A stretch of 64,000 nucleotides of DNA from Verrucomicrobiota bacterium. GTDB lineage: Bacteria; Verrucomicrobiota; Verrucomicrobiia; CAIQCK01. Where the stretch lies: contig JACRJX010000029.1 of assembly GCA_016235595.1 (NCBI GenBank), positions 248,001-312,000 on the forward strand, given 5' to 3'. How positions within the stretch are numbered: position 1 is the first letter of the stretch; each line of letters starts with the position of its first letter. Both the position numbers and the translations under genes were made by a program. This document shows, one piece after another, positions 36,508 through 45,660 of this stretch. The notes beneath the pieces were generated by a model. The model was not told the DNA's origin. It was given only the letters and a program-made list of their open reading frames with translations, and did no database searches.

Positions 36508-39500
36508 TCACATTGCCACGAACATCCGCACGCTTTGTGGCGCGAGTTCGAGCCGGAGCTGGCGGTTGTAAATGTCCGCGCCGCCGCATTCCTTCCCGGT
36601 CGAGTCCAGTTCCTTCATCTTCTTCCCCTTCGCCTCCGCCGGCAACTGCGCGCTGACGTTGAGCGGCTTGTCGGAGACGTTGATGACGAAGATGGCGACG
36701 CGGCCGTCGCTGGCTTGCCACGCGCTGGCGGTGACGGCCGGTTGCTCCGTGGCGACTTCGCTTTTGTAGCGCGTCCAAAGCTGCGCGATGCGCGGCACCG
36801 GCGCGCCGTTCCGCGTCATTGTCACGCGCGGCGGTCGCAGCATGTCGCCGTAACCAAGCCAGTCAAGACCGGCCTGCCGGAACGCGGCGAGTTTGGCGAG
36901 CCACGCGAACTTCTCCCGGTGCTCCGGCGTGTCGGCCCAGTTAGTGCCATTCCAGCCGAGCTGGCCGCCGAACTGAAACAGCATCGCCTCCTTCGATCGA
37001 AACGTGACGCCCGCCTTGATCTCCGGCCCGTAGATGTAGAGACCGAATAGCGCAACGTAGTCGTGATAAACCGCCGGGAAGAACGGGATGCTGTCGGGCA
37101 GCGCGCGATTGCACATCAACATGCCGTCGAGATAGCGGATGTAAGGCTCAGCGGTGTCCTCGGTCGTGAGCGCGGCGTCGGGGTTCAGGCTGCGGGCGTT
37201 GGCGCGCACGGCTTGCAGCAGTTTCCAGTAGCCGGCAACGTAGTGATCGCCGCCGCCGCGCGCGTGGCCGTGTGAGCCATCGTAACAAAGCTGCGCTTGC
37301 GCCGCGCCAATCTGGTCGAGATAAACCGCGTCCACGCCGACGTCGCGGAAGAGCCGGTCGGTGACGCGCACCATCTTGTCGCGCCAGGCGTCGGTGAACG
37401 GGCACGCCGTCGAGTGATCGTGCTTGTTCCAGTGTTCGATGTAGAGCGAGCCGTCGAACTTTTTCATCGCCCAACGCACTGCCCCTTCGTCGGCGTAGCT
37501 CTTTGCCTGTGTGTCCCAGAGGTGGCCATTGATGTAAGGCATCACGCGCACGCCCCATTCACGCATCTTCGCGCGCACGGCCGGCACGTAGTCGTTCACC
37601 GGGAAGTAGTCGGGATAGAAATTATCGAATGGGATCGAGTGCCAGTTATACCAGTGGAACGCGAGCGGGAATGGCACGGTCTTGCGGAGGTGATCGAACG
37701 TGTCCGTGAGCTTTGCGCCGTCGCGCGTGCCATCTTCGTGCCACCAGACCAGTTTGCGGAACCAGTCGGGTGAATCCTGACGCCGGCGGTTCTTGCCGCC
37801 TTCGCACCACGCCTGCCGCGTCGCCCATGCGCGGTAGTGTTCCGCCAGCGCAAACCAGTCGCCCGCCAGTGCCACCGTCTCCACCTCATACGGCCAGTTG
37901 CAACCGCGCGTAAAACCCATATCGCCCGGATAATGCCGTGCCTCCAGCGACACCGTGCGCTGCTCGTCGTTGCCGAGCGCGACGAAGTCCTTGGTGAAAC
38001 AGCGTCCGTCGCGAGCGATCACACCGAGCGTGGTCTCGCCGCGCGTGTAGCCGACGAACTGCATCGTTGCGCCGCCGCCTGGATAACGGCTTTGGTAGTG
38101 CGCGACGCTCGGCCGTGGCAGCCAGCGGCCCCAGCCGTCCGGCACAAGAACCGCATCATTGCCATCGTCGCCTTCGAGCCGCCCCACGCCGTCAAGCACC
38201 GGGAAATCGAGCCGCCAAGCTGCCGCTCCCTCGCCGTCCACGGCGGCTTCTGCGCGCCAGTAAATGCTTGGTCCGTCGGGCCGCAGCACGAGATCCACGT
38301 GCGCCGGGATCGCGCCAAAGAAAGTGCCTGTGTAACGCAAGCGCAGTTCGCCGTTGCTGAATTCCGCCGACGCACGCTCCGTTTCGTGCGCCGTGAGCGC
38401 CGCCTCGACGCCAAGCGGATTACGCGCGGTAAACCGGAACATCGAACACGGCCGCGACAGCAGTTCCGCGTCGGTCAGCGCTTGATAAAGGCTCGTCAAC
38501 CGCCCCTTTGTGTCGAGGGTCAGCAGCAACTGGTCTGTCACGACGGAGTCGCGGCCGTCGCCAAGCGAAATCAGTTCCACCGCGGGCGGCGTTTCGCGCG
38601 GCAGCGTCCGCTTGGGCGGCAGTTGGGTGATGACGTTTCGCGCGGCAGCGACGTTGTGGAGCGAGTGAAGGTCGGCGATGGCGTGGTTGAGCCGCCAGAG
38701 CTGGGCGGCGCGCGGCGTGCGGTTGCCGAGGCCGGGCAGCGCGGTGTTCAACGCCTTGCGCAGGGACCGCGCCTGCGCTTCCAGTTCCGGCGACTCCGCG
38801 TGAAGCGGTTGCTGGCGATCCACTTGGGCGGCGAGTTCGTCGAGCGCCTGGCGCGGCACGTTGCGCGGGCCAATGTAAAGGTAACGGTCAAACTCGATGC
38901 GCGGCGAGGCGAAGCCCACCCACGGCCCCATCACGTAGAGCAGGTTGGTGCCGTCGTGGACGCGCGCTTGTTTGCTGCCGTCGCTGGTCGCGTGCGGATT
39001 CATCACCGCGACGACGCCATTGTCGAAATAGAGCGCGGCCCAGCGGCTGAATTGCCACGTTCGGTTGGTGTGCGATACCATGCCTTCGGCGGACGGCTCG
39101 CTGCCGGCCCAGCTTTTCGCGAGCGGCAGGGCGGGGGACGGCGCCTCGTCTGCCGGCGGCGTGAGACTCGAGGTCTGGGCGCGCAGTTCCAAAACGTGCA
39201 GTTCCTTCCAAGCGAACTCCCGGTTTTGTGAGACGGCGATGTTCACCTGCACGAACGGCGAGTTCCGAAAATAGGTGAAGCGATATCGGGCCAACGGTTG
39301 GGACTCGTGCTGCACAAGCTGGCCTGCCTCGGTCCGATAGTAGCCGCCGCTGACCTCGACGACCGCAAAGAGTGGGCCGTTGGCAACGAGACGCACGACA
39401 GGCTTTGGGTTGGTCGCGAGCGAAAACTGGCCGACGTCCGTCTGGTAAAGCCGGTCGGCGTAGTCTATCGGCAACGGCGCCTTTGCGCCGGCCACGGTAA

Positions 39501-39948
39501 TCGCCGTTGGAAACCCGCTGGCGAGACCCGGCGTATGTGCGACGCTGAAGACGCCATTGTTAATATGAATGGTGTCGCGGTCGATCCGGGCCATCGGCGC
39601 GTCGTCCTTGCCGGGTTCAACCGGCGAGTCCGTTGCCGGGCGCGCAGTAATCTCATACTTGCCAGCGCCTTGGGATCGCCACAGAAGCCGGCTCGTGCCA
39701 TGGGTGCCGGCCAACGTCTGGCTCACGCAATGCCGGCGCGGTCCGCTCACGGTGAATTGAAGGTTGGTAGCCGACGCGTCATCGCCGGTTGCCAGAATGG
39801 CGGCAAGTTCGCCGGAGATTTCCAGCGGCAGATTACCGGGGGGCGCGGCGTCCACCACAACGCGCAGCGACGCGGCATCCGCGGAGCCAATCAAAAGATG
39901 GAGTCCGGCCGTCATCGCAACGGCCGCCAGCCTCAAACGGTTTTTCAT
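36508..39948 (-). CDS. Very large exported DUF6259-like glycosidase-type protein
   Basis: The protein is 1146 residues from ATG 39948, which begins a signal peptide (KNRLRLAAVAMTAGLHLLIGSADA); the track's extra 100 residues have no support. Residues about 250-700 are beta-rich (SIYWRAEAAVDGEGAAAWRL). Residues about 750-1050 look like a TIM barrel: LAFHWYNWHSIPFDNFYPD, GVRVMPYINGHLWDTQ and DAVYLDQIGAAQ, with DQIG as a likely active-site strand. A small beta domain ends the protein. The layout matches DUF6259 proteins as I recall them. Substrate unknown. It converges with jag. Confidence 0.72.
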   Translation of the reverse strand: MKNRLRLAAVAMTAGLHLLIGSADAASLRVVVDAAPPGNLPLEISGELAAILATGDDASATNLQFTVSGPRRHCVSQTLAGTHGTSRLLWRSQGAGKYEITARPATDSPVEPGKDDAPMARIDRDTIHINNGVFSVAHTPGLASGFPTAITVAGAKAPLPIDYADRLYQTDVGQFSLATNPKPVVRLVANGPLFAVVEVSGGYYRTEAGQLVQHESQPLARYRFTYFRNSPFVQVNIAVSQNREFAWKELHVLELRAQTSSLTPPADEAPSPALPLAKSWAGSEPSAEGMVSHTNRTWQFSRWAALYFDNGVVAVMNPHATSDGSKQARVHDGTNLLYVMGPWVGFASPRIEFDRYLYIGPRNVPRQALDELAAQVDRQQPLHAESPELEAQARSLRKALNTALPGLGNRTPRAAQLWRLNHAIADLHSLHNVAAARNVITQLPPKRTLPRETPPAVELISLGDGRDSVVTDQLLLTLDTKGRLTSLYQALTDAELLSRPCSMFRFTARNPLGVEAALTAHETERASAEFSNGELRLRYTGTFFGAIPAHVDLVLRPDGPSIYWRAEAAVDGEGAAAWRLDFPVLDGVGRLEGDDGNDAVLVPDGWGRWLPRPSVAHYQSRYPGGGATMQFVGYTRGETTLGVIARDGRCFTKDFVALGNDEQRTVSLEARHYPGDMGFTRGCNWPYEVETVALAGDWFALAEHYRAWATRQAWCEGGKNRRRQDSPDWFRKLVWWHEDGTRDGAKLTDTFDHLRKTVPFPLAFHWYNWHSIPFDNFYPDYFPVNDYVPAVRAKMREWGVRVMPYINGHLWDTQAKSYADEGAVRWAMKKFDGSLYIEHWNKHDHSTACPFTDAWRDKMVRVTDRLFRDVGVDAVYLDQIGAAQAQLCYDGSHGHARGGGDHYVAGYWKLLQAVRANARSLNPDAALTTEDTAEPYIRYLDGMLMCNRALPDSIPFFPAVYHDYVALFGLYIYGPEIKAGVTFRSKEAMLFQFGGQLGWNGTNWADTPEHREKFAWLAKLAAFRQAGLDWLGYGDMLRPPRVTMTRNGAPVPRIAQLWTRYKSEVATEQPAVTASAWQASDGRVAIFVINVSDKPLNVSAQLPAEAKGKKMKELDSTGKECGGADIYNRQLRLELAPQSVRMFVAM

Positions 39949-40062
39949 TTTCGGTGAAGCGAACGATAAACGCGCGCTTTCGGTGGTGCAAGCCTGCGAC
40001 ACGCGCTGTTGTTGCATCGCGGACGCACTGTGATAGTATGCGCGCCAGTTGGAAACAGTACT

Positions 40063-41367
40063 GTGAGCGCGAAGTCCATAGATTTGCGCGGGATGTTGCG
40101 TTACATCCCGCAGTTTCGTGACAAGGTGTTCGTCCTGGCCATCGACGGGCATCTTGTCAGCGATGAGGTTTTTCCCGGCCTGCTGAGGGATGTGGCGGTG
40201 TTGCGGTCGCTCAACATCAAGGTCGTGATTGTCCACGGCGCCAGTCATCAGATTCGCGAGATGGCCGAGCAGACGGGCGTGAAAATCAGCGATGCCTATG
40301 GCACTGGCGTGACCGACGCCGAGACGTTGAAACTGGCGCTGACTGCCGCGAACCGGCTCTCACATGAAATTCTGGAAGGGCTGAGCGCCAACGACCTGCG
40401 CGCTGCTGTCACCAACGCCTGCATCGCGCATCCGCTCGGCATCCTGCAGGGCGTGGATCATCTCTACACCGGCAAGATCGAGCGGGTGGACACGGAGTTG
40501 CTGACGACGCTGCTTGACAAGGGCGTGATCCCGGTGATTCCGCCGCTTGGCTTCGATGGCGAAGGACACACGTTCCGGGTGAACTCGGACCAGGTGGCCG
40601 TTACCATCGCCGAGGCGCTGAAGGCGGTGAAGATTATCTTCCTGACGCCGTCCGACGGCCTCGTCATCAATGGCCTCCTGACGCTGCAATTGTTGGCCAC
40701 CGAGCTGGAGACAACGCTCAAACAGCATCGCGACTGGTTTCCACCGGAGCAAGTCAGCAAGGCCGAGTACGCCGTCAAGGCGTGCGCCCAAGGCATCGAG
40801 CGGGTGCATGTCATCAACGGGCACGTGGACGAAGCGATCCTCGCGGAGGTTTTCAGCAATGAGGGCATCGGCACGCTCGTCTATGCCTCCGAGTATCGGC
40901 AGATCCGCAAGGCCGTGAAGAAGGACCTGCGGTCGTTGCACCAACTCATCAAGGTCGGTGTCCAGAACGAGGAATTGATCAAGCGGACTCGCGCCACGTT
41001 GGAGAAGGAGTTGGCGGATTTCTATGTCTATGAAATAGACAAGAACGTCGTTGGCTGCGTTGCGTGCCATTTGTATCCGGAGCAAAGGAAAGCCGAATTG
41101 GCGTGTTTGTTCGTCAACCCCAGCCACGAGAACCTGGGCATCGGCCGGAAGCTGGCAACCTATGTCGAAGCCCGCGCGGCGGAGTTGGGCGCAACCGAAG
41201 TGTTCGCCCTCTCCACTCAGGCGTTCGCATATTTTCAAAAGTTCGGCTACACGGAAGGCACGCCCAACGATCTGCCTGCGGATCGGCGGCATCGCTACGA
41301 GCAGAGCGGCCGGCACTCGAAGGTGCTTCTGAAGAAGATCACCCCTGCCCTGATGCCGGTGGCGTAG
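40063..41367 (+). CDS. argA: N-acetylglutamate synthase (AAK kinase fold plus GNAT)
   Basis: The protein is 434 residues if it starts at GTG 40063 (GGAAA upstream); the track's TTG 40009 adds an unconvincing tail. The amino-acid-kinase-like domain (to about residue 290) has LRYIPQFRDKVFVLAIDGHLV and VVIVHGASHQIREM. The GNAT domain has LACLFVNPSHENLGIGRKLATY and FALSTQAFAYFQKFGY. It makes N-acetylglutamate from acetyl-CoA and glutamate, the first step to arginine. The kinase-like domain usually binds arginine for feedback control. No other arg gene is nearby. Confidence 0.92.
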   Translation: MSAKSIDLRGMLRYIPQFRDKVFVLAIDGHLVSDEVFPGLLRDVAVLRSLNIKVVIVHGASHQIREMAEQTGVKISDAYGTGVTDAETLKLALTAANRLSHEILEGLSANDLRAAVTNACIAHPLGILQGVDHLYTGKIERVDTELLTTLLDKGVIPVIPPLGFDGEGHTFRVNSDQVAVTIAEALKAVKIIFLTPSDGLVINGLLTLQLLATELETTLKQHRDWFPPEQVSKAEYAVKACAQGIERVHVINGHVDEAILAEVFSNEGIGTLVYASEYRQIRKAVKKDLRSLHQLIKVGVQNEELIKRTRATLEKELADFYVYEIDKNVVGCVACHLYPEQRKAELACLFVNPSHENLGIGRKLATYVEARAAELGATEVFALSTQAFAYFQKFGYTEGTPNDLPADRRHRYEQSGRHSKVLLKKITPALMPVA

Positions 41368-41380
41368 AAACCCGGCAGGG

Positions 41381-41806
41381 CTAACGCACCGGGTGCGCCA
41401 CGACCGAGAGAAACGCGCAGTTCGGCTGCGTGGTGTCGAGTCGGCTGTGCTGTACCACCACGGGCACATTGCTTTCCACACGCAGCGCGTAAGGAACGCC
41501 CACCGGCACGCGGAAACCGCCGAGCTGTTCCGGCTTGTCGAAACGAATGTGCCACGTGCGCTCCGCACCGACCGTGACGCGGATGTTTTTCGCGGGTGGC
41601 CGGTCCTCAAAATAGAAGTTCAGCGAGAGGCGCGCCGGTTTCGATCCGGTGTTGACGACACAGAGTGATTCGTGGCTCCAGTAGCCGTGGCCGCTTGCCC
41701 GCTTCGCCTCGTCCGACGCCGTCAGCGGCGGCAGGTAGGCATCCGGCACGATCCAGACACGGCGGCCTTCAGGTTTCGGCGGCGAAAGTGTTTTGGGGCG
41801 AGGCAT
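41381..41806 (-). CDS. ASRT-domain protein (sensory-rhodopsin-transducer-like)
   Basis: The protein is 141 residues from ATG 41806; 41836 is the longer option. It has RRVWIVPDAYLPP, GYWSHESLCVVNTGSKPARL, FYFEDRPP, VPYALRVESNVPVVVQHSRL and DTTQPNCAFLS, the pattern of the Anabaena sensory rhodopsin transducer (PF07100) beta-sandwich. In cyanobacteria it is a soluble partner of a rhodopsin; in most bacteria with this domain there is no rhodopsin and the role is unknown, perhaps carbohydrate binding. No rhodopsin gene is in the window. It is convergent with argA. Confidence 0.8.
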   Translation of the reverse strand: MPRPKTLSPPKPEGRRVWIVPDAYLPPLTASDEAKRASGHGYWSHESLCVVNTGSKPARLSLNFYFEDRPPAKNIRVTVGAERTWHIRFDKPEQLGGFRVPVGVPYALRVESNVPVVVQHSRLDTTQPNCAFLSVVAHPVR

Positions 41807-41848
41807 GGTTGATATTCGCAGTGCGTCATGCGACATGCGGACTGCGCT

Positions 41849-42532
41849 TTAGTTCTTCTTCGGCATTATAGGCGGTTCGTCCGGCAGTATCAGGAAACGT
41901 CCGTAAATCACGCCCACCAGCGCCGCACCCAGCATTGGGCCGATCCAGTAGACCGCGTGATTTGCAAAATGACTGCTGACGATCGCCGTGCCAAACACAC
42001 GCGCCGGGTTCATCGCGGCGCCGGTCAGCGGTTGGCCAAACAAAACACCTCCTGCCACGACCAGACCGACACCAAGCCCGCCGATCTTCGGTCCGCGCAC
42101 ATCCATGACGGTGCCGAACATGACGAACGTCAACAGGAAGGTCAGCGTCGCCTCGACGAGAGTAGCGGCGCCAATGGACACGTCCTTGCCGAGGTTGGGG
42201 GTGGCTGCGCTGACGACACCCGTGCTGAACACCGTGACGCAGAGGTAGCCTGCCAACGCCGCCCCCGCGAGCTGCGCGAGGATGTAGCGGGCGGTCTGCG
42301 CGAATCCCATCCTGCCGGCAAGAAACGCGGCAAAGCTGACGGCGGGATTCAGGTGGCCGCCCGAGACGGCGAGGGTTGCCGACACCATCGCGGCCGTTGC
42401 CAGACCATAGGCGAGCGCAATGCCGAGCAGGTCCATCTGCTGATGGTTGGCGTTATGGATCGCGCCGACGCTGATGAAAACGAGCGCAAACGTTCCGAAC
42501 ATCTCTGCCAGACAAGCTTTGAGATTTTTCAT
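41849..42532 (-). CDS. Aquaporin/glycerol-facilitator family channel
   Basis: The protein is 227 residues with six membrane helices and two NPA loops: GGHLNPAVS near residue 62 and GAAMNPARVFG near 176. The second motif with Arg is the selectivity-filter region. The first helix has AEMFGTFALVFISVGAI. Without a model of the filter, water versus glycerol cannot be decided; the length and NPAR suit the water-channel (AqpZ-like) side. It lies about 40 bases upstream of the ASRT gene on the same strand. Confidence 0.92.
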   Translation of the reverse strand: MKNLKACLAEMFGTFALVFISVGAIHNANHQQMDLLGIALAYGLATAAMVSATLAVSGGHLNPAVSFAAFLAGRMGFAQTARYILAQLAGAALAGYLCVTVFSTGVVSAATPNLGKDVSIGAATLVEATLTFLLTFVMFGTVMDVRGPKIGGLGVGLVVAGGVLFGQPLTGAAMNPARVFGTAIVSSHFANHAVYWIGPMLGAALVGVIYGRFLILPDEPPIMPKKN

Positions 42533-42648
42533 GCCCGACCATTCTTTGAAACTGCGCGTCCTCGTGAAACGCGCGCGCGAAGAATAGCAATCACCGTCAT
42601 CGATGCAAGAGCGGCTTGGTTGACTTGAGCGGTTTCAGCCGGAACCAC

Positions 42649-43905
42649 TCATCGTTCTTTCCAGTCACGCCAGACTTCGCGGGCAGCGCGGCGCAGTGTC
42701 TCGGAAGTCCATGCGCTGACATCCGGTATCGGCGCGGAGCCGCCCTGGCACGCCGCAAAGAACGTCAGTTCCTGCGCTCCGCGCGCGGGCAGTGCGATGC
42801 GATACTCCAGCTTGCCGCCGGGATAGAGCGATTGATCGTTCTCGCCACCGACATCCACGTAACGCTTCGCCGCAGCGTTCAGTTTGCCGGCGATGATCTG
42901 GCCGGGATTCGGCGGCGGGCCGGCGGGGAAGATCCAAATCGCGTTGAGGATTGGGTTCTTGTCCTTCGCGTCAGACGCGCCGCGAACGGTGATATCGAGT
43001 TTGCCGTCGCCGTTTTCATCGCGCGCCTTGAACAGCAACGCGCCGGGCTTGTGTCGGCCCCACTTGGCGATCGGGTCCACCTCCTGCGACGGCGCGCCCT
43101 CGACCTTGCAGAGCAGCCGCCGCTGGCCGGCTTCGGCCCAGTGGCTCTCGCAGAAGCCGAGCACGACGTTCGCTTCGCTCTTCGGTCGCATAGAAAACCG
43201 ATAGATGATCGGCACGCCGCCCATGCCGGCGCGGATGTTGCGGAACGCCGGGTCACACGGTCCAGCCGGCTTCGCCCAACCCCGCAGCGATGAGGCTTCG
43301 TCACAGTAGCCCCAGTCGCGCGGTTTCTCGCCGGACTCTTCGCGCGGTGGCAGCGTCAACACCGCGCGTCCGCCGAGCCTGACGGTGCGGAGACCGGCGT
43401 GAACTTTCGCCGGAAGCTCGAGCGCGAGGGTGACGTTGGCAACGCGGCCTTGTTTCTCCTCGACGCGCACGGTGAACACGTCCACGCCCGCCGGATACGC
43501 CGGTGCGCGGAACGCCGTCAGCTTCAGCGTCACCGCGCCTCGTTGCGACACAGCCTGCGCTGCGGGAACTACCCCGTCGAGTTTGACCGCGGATACCGTC
43601 GGCGCCGCGTCGACCACGCCTTCGCCGCTGAGTTTCACACCGACCGCGCCCCAATCTTCAACGAGGCGGCCGCCGGCGTCCATCTGCGATGGCGGGAAGC
43701 CGGGCGAGGTGAATGAGACGCTGTCAGCGGCAAACGCCGAAGCTCCAAGACCCAGACTCCAAACCCCGAGGAAGCACCAGGCCCCAATGTTCAAACACCA
43801 ACTCCGGCGTGACGAATGTCCGCTTGAAGTTTGCTGCTTGAAGTGTTTTCGAAGCTTCAGGTTTGGAATTTGAGGTCTCCCAATCGTTTGCTGTCTCGCG
43901 TTCAT
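42649..43905 (-). CDS. Exported protein of unknown family with repeat-derived N-terminus
   Basis: The protein is 418 residues. ATG 43905 overlaps the stop of the isomerase-like gene (ATGA); the track's start at 44460 lies antisense in that gene. The signal-peptide region (SWCLNIGAWCFLGVWSLGLG) is encoded by a TTGGAG-type low-complexity stretch and cleaves near ASAFAAD. The mature part is beta-rich with an NPCBM- or FN3-like feel (DWGAVGVKLSGEGVVDAAPT) and an EF-hand-like DENGDGKLDITV. It ends with ETLRRAAREVWRDWKER. I do not recognise the family. Confidence 0.65.
   Translation of the reverse strand: MNARQQTIGRPQIPNLKLRKHFKQQTSSGHSSRRSWCLNIGAWCFLGVWSLGLGASAFAADSVSFTSPGFPPSQMDAGGRLVEDWGAVGVKLSGEGVVDAAPTVSAVKLDGVVPAAQAVSQRGAVTLKLTAFRAPAYPAGVDVFTVRVEEKQGRVANVTLALELPAKVHAGLRTVRLGGRAVLTLPPREESGEKPRDWGYCDEASSLRGWAKPAGPCDPAFRNIRAGMGGVPIIYRFSMRPKSEANVVLGFCESHWAEAGQRRLLCKVEGAPSQEVDPIAKWGRHKPGALLFKARDENGDGKLDITVRGASDAKDKNPILNAIWIFPAGPPPNPGQIIAGKLNAAAKRYVDVGGENDQSLYPGGKLEYRIALPARGAQELTFFAACQGGSAPIPDVSAWTSETLRRAAREVWRDWKER
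43735..43870 (-). repeat. TTGGAG-rich low-complexity/dispersed-type repeat used as coding sequence
   Basis: On the minus strand GGGGTTTGGAGTCTGGGTCT and the preceding TTGGTGTTTGAACATTGGGG show a periodic TTGGxG pattern typical of dispersed filler repeats in verrucomicrobial and planctomycete genomes. It encodes the signal peptide of the gene above. Copy number in the genome is unknown. Confidence 0.45.
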
Positions 43906-45407
43906 GCCTTCTTTGCCTCCGGCTCCGGACGATGTTCCGGCGAGCGGACCACCTTGATGTCGTAGAGTTGGCAGAAGGCTTCGAGCACGCGGCGGTGGTT
44001 GCCGAGCGTGACGACTTGGTGGAAGCCCTTCACGTCGCGGCAGTCCTCGATGTTGTCCATTGCGACCTCGACGGACGTGCGGCAGCCGCCGGCGGGTGGG
44101 GTCTGGACGTTGCTGACGACCTTGCCGGTGTCGATGATCATCTCGTTGGCGTTGCTGAATCGCACGAGCGTCACCGGATTGCCGACGGGCCACAGGACCT
44201 GCACGGAAACACCGAGCGCAGACTCGGAATGGTTGCGCAGGATGTAGGGCGCGGCCGCCTTGTCGAACCCACGAATCTTTGTGCCGCTGGTGCAGTGGGC
44301 AACGATCAGCAGGTTCTTGGCGGTCTCCGGCACGGGATCGTTCATGAAACCCGGCCGGTTGAGCAGGTAGCTGGTCATCATCAGCGAGAACGCACCGAAC
44401 AGATCGGCCTCGCAGCCGGCGGTGATGCCCTGGTCCATGAGCATCGCCCAGGACATGCACGGCGGGGTGGGCATCAGCTTGGCGCTGACCATGCCCAGGC
44501 AGTCCATTGAGAGCGCATTGGCCTGTTCATCGGCCATCAGGCGCTTGGCGGTGACATACGCGCGGGCGGAATTGAGGCAGTCTTTGTGGTTGGGCTCGAT
44601 GATGCGTTTGGCGTGCCGCCGCATGTCGCTGGCAATGTCGCGCACCTCGGTGCTGACCTCTTGTTTGTCGAAGCTCAGGTTGAACGTGTCGCGCGGAATG
44701 GCGCGGACCTTGGCACCGAGCCGCTCCATGACGGTCTCGTTGCGCTCATTGCGGCGGATCCACAGCACGCGCGTTTCCTCGAACATCCGCTTCGCCCGCA
44801 GCATCCTCATGCCGTCCTCGGCGGCGGACCATTCAAGCGTGGAGGCGACGTAAACACCGGGTTCGCGCGAGAGCCGCAGCACGTGACCCGTGAATGCCAC
44901 TCCGACCGGCGCGAACACGATCAGCGGCACGCCGGTTTCTTTCGTCACTCGCGCCAGCCACGGCCAGCAGAAGATGCTTTGAAGGATGACCAACACGCCG
45001 TGTGGCTTGGTGGCTTTGATCTTCTCAATGAACGCGCCGACGCCGGCCTCGTCATTGATTGGGTTGGTCGCGAGATCGGTTTTGATGCCGAGCCGGCGGC
45101 TGGAATCGGCCAGCTTGGCCTTGTATTCCTTCTGGCGGGCGTCGAGATCATAGGTTGTGCCTGGCCAGCCGAGCCAGTAGGGCCGTGGTTTCTCAAAAAT
45201 CGCCGCCATCATCCGCACTTCGGGGTGCGGCAGCAGCTTGCCCACATCCACGTAGTCGGGATTCGCGTACCTCGACTTCTCCTTGGCAACAGCGCTCAAC
45301 GCCGGTCCCACCATGCCCGCGCCGAGCGCGGACATTGAGAGAAACTTCAAGCAGTCGCGGCGCGAGATGCAGCAGTGGCAATTTTGATGATGGTGCGATG
45401 GGTTCAT
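43902..45407 (-). CDS. Tat-exported sugar-isomerase-fold protein (fucose/arabinose isomerase-like)
   Basis: The protein is 501 residues. A Tat-like signal SRRDCLKFLSMSALGAGMV follows a His/Cys-rich start. The C-terminal part has PPCMSWAMLMDQGITAGCE and ADLFGAFSLMMTSYLLNRPG, then FMNDPVPETAKNLLIVAHCT, which resembles the L-fucose/L-arabinose isomerase C-terminal domain. Cytoplasmic isomerases do not need Tat export, so it may be an exported paralogue with another activity. The metal ligands were not all placed. It overlaps the next gene by four bases. Confidence 0.68.
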   Translation of the reverse strand: MNPSHHHQNCHCCISRRDCLKFLSMSALGAGMVGPALSAVAKEKSRYANPDYVDVGKLLPHPEVRMMAAIFEKPRPYWLGWPGTTYDLDARQKEYKAKLADSSRRLGIKTDLATNPINDEAGVGAFIEKIKATKPHGVLVILQSIFCWPWLARVTKETGVPLIVFAPVGVAFTGHVLRLSREPGVYVASTLEWSAAEDGMRMLRAKRMFEETRVLWIRRNERNETVMERLGAKVRAIPRDTFNLSFDKQEVSTEVRDIASDMRRHAKRIIEPNHKDCLNSARAYVTAKRLMADEQANALSMDCLGMVSAKLMPTPPCMSWAMLMDQGITAGCEADLFGAFSLMMTSYLLNRPGFMNDPVPETAKNLLIVAHCTSGTKIRGFDKAAAPYILRNHSESALGVSVQVLWPVGNPVTLVRFSNANEMIIDTGKVVSNVQTPPAGGCRTSVEVAMDNIEDCRDVKGFHQVVTLGNHRRVLEAFCQLYDIKVVRSPEHRPEPEAKKA

Positions 45408-45660
45408 GGCAATGACTCCTTACGGGGTGGGCGAGGGCAACACGAAACCGTGGCCGCGACGTTGGGCGCGACAGAAACTGCATCGGGGCGATGCAGGCAT
45501 TGAGTTCATGCTTCGGCTCCGCTGAAACTCCTGCCGCATGATAACAGCGGCTCGCCGCATGTCGAGTCCTGGTTGCGCCCGGCTTGAATGCATCGCAGTC
45601 TGCCGGGTGTGATGAGAGGCAATGGCGGTCCGTTGCGGGGATAATCTTCCGACGATCCGC

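Noticed and set aside
39949-40248. 100-residue extension of the DUF6259-like protein
   Set aside because: It overlaps argA on the other strand and has no signal peptide; ATG 39948 starts one.
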